Source of the DNA: Cucumis sativus
Lineage: Eukaryota; Streptophyta; Magnoliopsida; Cucurbitales; Cucurbitaceae
Length of the DNA: 64,000 bases
NCBI RefSeq assembly: GCF_000004075.3
Contig: NC_026657.2
Span: 10,416,001 to 10,480,000 of the forward strand
Reading direction: 5' to 3'
Shown here one piece after another: positions 62,435 through 64,000 of this stretch. The notes under the pieces were generated by a model that worked only from the letters and a program-made list of their open reading frames with translations, did no database searches and was not told the origin of the DNA. Position 1 is the stretch's first letter. The number at the start of each line of letters is the position of its first letter. A program made the position numbers and the translations under genes.

Positions 62435-63884
62435 ATGGAGGTGGGATTGATGCGAAGACAGTGGATTCAGTATATAGAAGGCTTAATCCATGAGGTAAAA
62501 CTTTAAATCTGAACTGGGTTTTGCTTTCTTTTGTTCCTATGTTTCTATCTCTGATGATTGGTGTTTTTGTGAAATCTCATCTATTGTTCTTGTTTTTTTC
62601 GTGGGTTTTGGTTTCTGTGGATCTATTTGTTTTTTTTTTTTTTTTTTTTTTTTTGTGAGAGAAGGGTACTCTGGATGGTCAGTATTTGCAGCTTTTGCAA
62701 CTGCAAGATGAGAGTAATCCAACTTTTGTTTCTGAAGTGGTGACTCTTTTCTTTGAAGATACCGAGGAACTTCTCAATAAACTGAGAATCGCTATGTAAG
62801 GATTCATCTCATCAATACCGACTTCGTCAATCATTCGTTCCTGCAGATTCTTTCAGATGACATGTTTTTCTTGGAGAACTTTTTTTATGTTTCTTTTTGT
62901 TTTTGCTCGTCTTTGTCAGATCACAGCCACCTGTGGACTTCAAAAAGATTGATGATCACGTGCACCAGCTGAAAGGCAGCAGTTCCAGGTACAAATTTTC
63001 ATCTCTAGCTATGAATGGATAGGCAAGGAGAGAGAGGCCTTTAAGAGCTTTGGATTCTAAGCCTAAAAGAAAGTTGTTTGAGTTTGCTCTTCCCTCTTTT
63101 ACAGAGTCCGGACTTGTCACTCTGTCTTCTGAAAAGTTTGGGCCGCTTACCTAAGTGTAGGGTTAATGGATATACTGGATTGATAGGTCAAAGGTTCAAA
63201 ATTTTCCACCTCTACATGAGGTTTAACTCCAAGAAACTTTCGAGGATGAGGTGTCAACTGATGATGTGAACTAATCATTTGAAATTGGAGCAATCAAGGG
63301 AAGGAGGGGGAGGGAGGGGAGAGGTTTTTTTAACAATGTAAATCAATGGGCAGGATATCAAATCTTAAAGTCATAGAGAAAATGCTGACCTTGTGTTGTT
63401 TTGTTTGTTGTTTTGATTCCTCTATGGGCAATGCAGCATAGGTGCACTCAGAGTGAAAAATGTCTGTGTTGACTTCCGGACCGCCTGCGAGCAACAGAGT
63501 CCTGACTGGTGAGTTTTTCTTCACTATTTAATTGATATTTCAAAAGTTCTCTTTATCAATCAGCAGTCAGTTCTGAGAAAGAACTAAGTAGTGAGTGACA
63601 TGAGTCAAGTGTTTAGTAAGTAAACTGTTGTTTTTAGGTGTTCAAGTTGCCTGCAACAAGTAGAGCAAGAATTCTATGGTGTGAAGGAGAAGCTCAGTTA
63701 TCTATATGCAGTGAGTAGAGCTATCTGCTACTTAAGGGCTTTTCTTTTTATATCTCATATTTACTCATCACTCTGCTCGGTGTCTGACAAAAAGGAATAA
63801 ATTGACTTGAAATATTGCTTACTGCAGCTGGAAAAACGGATTTTGAATGCTGGTGGATCCATTCCCGCGGACTTGAGTTTCTAA
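62435..63884 (+). CDS. Histidine-containing phosphotransfer protein (AHP type)
   Basis: A phosphorelay shuttle that carries phosphate from hybrid histidine kinases such as cytokinin receptors to nuclear response regulators. Six exons, 62435-62494, 62665-62795, 62920-62988, 63437-63508, 63638-63710 and 63828-63884, give 153 residues, the normal AHP length. The HPt signature HVHQLKGSSSSIGA is complete: the phospho-accepting His is H79, with K82 and G83 following. LQLQDESNPTFVSEVV and EEFYGVK-like helices complete the four-helix bundle (QVEQEFYGVKEKL). Because the histidine is present this is an authentic HPt, not an AHP6-type pseudo-HPt. The exon 2 acceptor is a tandem GAGAAG (62659-62664) after a long T tract, which could add one lysine. 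The start MEVGLMRRQW is the first ATG after the leader. Confidence 0.94.
62629..62654. repeat. Poly(T) tract in AHP intron 1
   Basis: A run of about 26 T directly before the tandem acceptor of exon 2. It serves as the polypyrimidine tract and is likely length-variable. Confidence 0.85.
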
Positions 63885-64000
63885 ACTGATAGAATCCATG
63901 GAAACCAAGATTTTCCATTCGTTCCTGTGGAGTCTTCTTCCTCTTGTTCCCTAGGTTCTTAAATTGACTGTTACTTGTGCATGTACAAATTCAAACCCTT

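Noticed and set aside
1-64000. CRISPR array, operon, phage or bacterial mobile system
   Set aside because: Intron-rich plant genes throughout, with no short regularly spaced repeat array of CRISPR type and no prokaryotic gene organisation.

Overview
The window is nuclear DNA from a dicotyledonous flowering plant. It has AT-rich intergenic sequence, many GT-AG introns, and genes whose best-recognised relatives are plant proteins (chloroplast pyruvate phosphate dikinase, DUF679/DMP proteins, AHP phosphotransfer proteins, an RF298-type RING ligase). A LINE tail and two tRNA-derived SINE-like repeats look like ones I associate with Cucurbitaceae (melon, cucumber, watermelon relatives). That family assignment is an inference from memory.

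Layout: (1) 1-9635, minus strand: 5' part of a large SAC3B-type gene (TREX-2 mRNA export factor), running off the left edge, with a 5'-truncated LINE in its largest intron. (2) 10828-12347, plus: a methionine-R-sulfoxide reductase B gene, divergent from SAC3B. (3) 12.3-17.0 kb: intergenic, with a SINE copy that still has recognisable target-site duplications. (4) 17039-20529, plus: an RF298-type E3 ubiquitin ligase. (5) 20.5-26.5 kb: very AT-rich intergenic DNA and the promoter/leader of the next gene. (6) 26514-33473, plus: complete 20-exon chloroplast-type PPDK. (7) 34616-36483, plus: SpoU-type RNA methyltransferase. (8) 37578-39343, plus: endonuclease/exonuclease/phosphatase-fold protein with altered catalytic motifs. 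(9) 41950-48971: three intronless DMP membrane-protein genes, two on the plus strand and one on the minus strand, with an inverted array of degenerate repeats between the second and third. (10) 51109-53792, plus: At4g15545-like coiled-coil protein. (11) 55479-58322, plus: prolyl 4-hydroxylase with a C-terminal ShKT domain. (12) 58.3-62.4 kb: AT-rich intergenic DNA with short tandem repeats. (13) 62435-63884, plus: histidine-containing phosphotransfer protein.

These are independent eukaryotic transcription units, not an operon, and their functions (mRNA export, oxidative-damage repair, ubiquitination, carbon metabolism, RNA modification, secretory-pathway hydroxylation, cytokinin phosphorelay) do not form one pathway. 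The only local family expansion is the DMP trio. Exon coordinates were worked out by hand from reading frame, splice signals and family motifs. For every multi-exon gene the phases close into one open frame.

I found no previously undescribed system. The observations most worth checking are the inverted repeat structure at 45.1-46.3 kb, the degraded active-site motifs of the 37.6-39.3 kb EEP protein, the GC-AG intron in PPDK, the DMP cluster, and the two transposon insertions with target-site duplications.
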